Shown here piece after piece: positions 15,384-15,385 of a stretch of DNA of 15,385 nucleotides. The notes beneath the pieces are model-generated. The model was not told the DNA's origin, did no database searches, and worked only from the letters and a program-made list of their open reading frames with translations. This DNA comes from DATJXG01 sp035500455 (GTDB lineage: Bacteria > Acidobacteriota > Terriglobia > Terriglobales > Acidobacteriaceae), in NCBI GenBank assembly GCA_035500455.1, contig DATJXG010000078.1:1-15385 (forward strand), written 5' to 3'. How positions within the stretch are numbered: position 1 is the first letter of the stretch; each line of letters opens with the position of its first letter. Made by a program: the position numbers and the translations under genes.

Positions 15384-15385
15384 GA

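Overview
The window is GC-rich, gene-dense bacterial DNA. A secreted sedolisin acid protease, a tandem pair of exported DUF3857 proteins and short palindromic intergenic repeats are together reminiscent of Acidobacteriota (Terriglobia). That assignment is an inference from gene content and style; no rRNA or marker tree was available.

Layout from left to right. (1) The last 38 codons of a phosphohexomutase (+) converge on an HD-domain hydrolase (-). (2) A regulator with a zinc ribbon and an XRE-type HTH (+) is divergent from the HD gene; it ends at a clear intrinsic terminator and converges on malQ, an amylomaltase (-). (3) A run of minus-strand housekeeping genes follows malQ: a PpiD/SurA-type peptidyl-prolyl isomerase, guaB (IMP dehydrogenase) and a DUF4386 membrane protein. 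(4) A divergent intergenic region leads to a large secreted S53 pro-kumamolisin protease (+), then a ParD-like antitoxin and a ParE-like toxin (+), the toxin interrupted by a frameshift. (5) The right end is a two-gene minus-strand operon of exported DUF3857/transglutaminase-like proteins, with a good sigma-70 type promoter at the window edge. The distal gene keeps the Cys-His-Asp triad; the proximal gene has lost Cys and His.

The genes do not form one pathway. Most look like chromosomal housekeeping (nucleotide synthesis, envelope protein folding, alpha-glucan metabolism). The accessory parts are the sedolisin, the broken toxin-antitoxin pair and the DUF3857 pair. Nearly every gap is shorter than 300 bp, and several gaps carry GC-rich palindromes. 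One 23-bp palindrome occurs twice, both times between convergent genes; other hairpins lie downstream of guaB, the sedolisin and the toxin.

The observations most worth a second look are the active/degenerate transglutaminase pair, the frameshifted ParE, the repeat palindromes, and the cysteine-rich sedolisin. I saw no CRISPR array, tRNA, rRNA, insertion sequence or convincing wholly new system.
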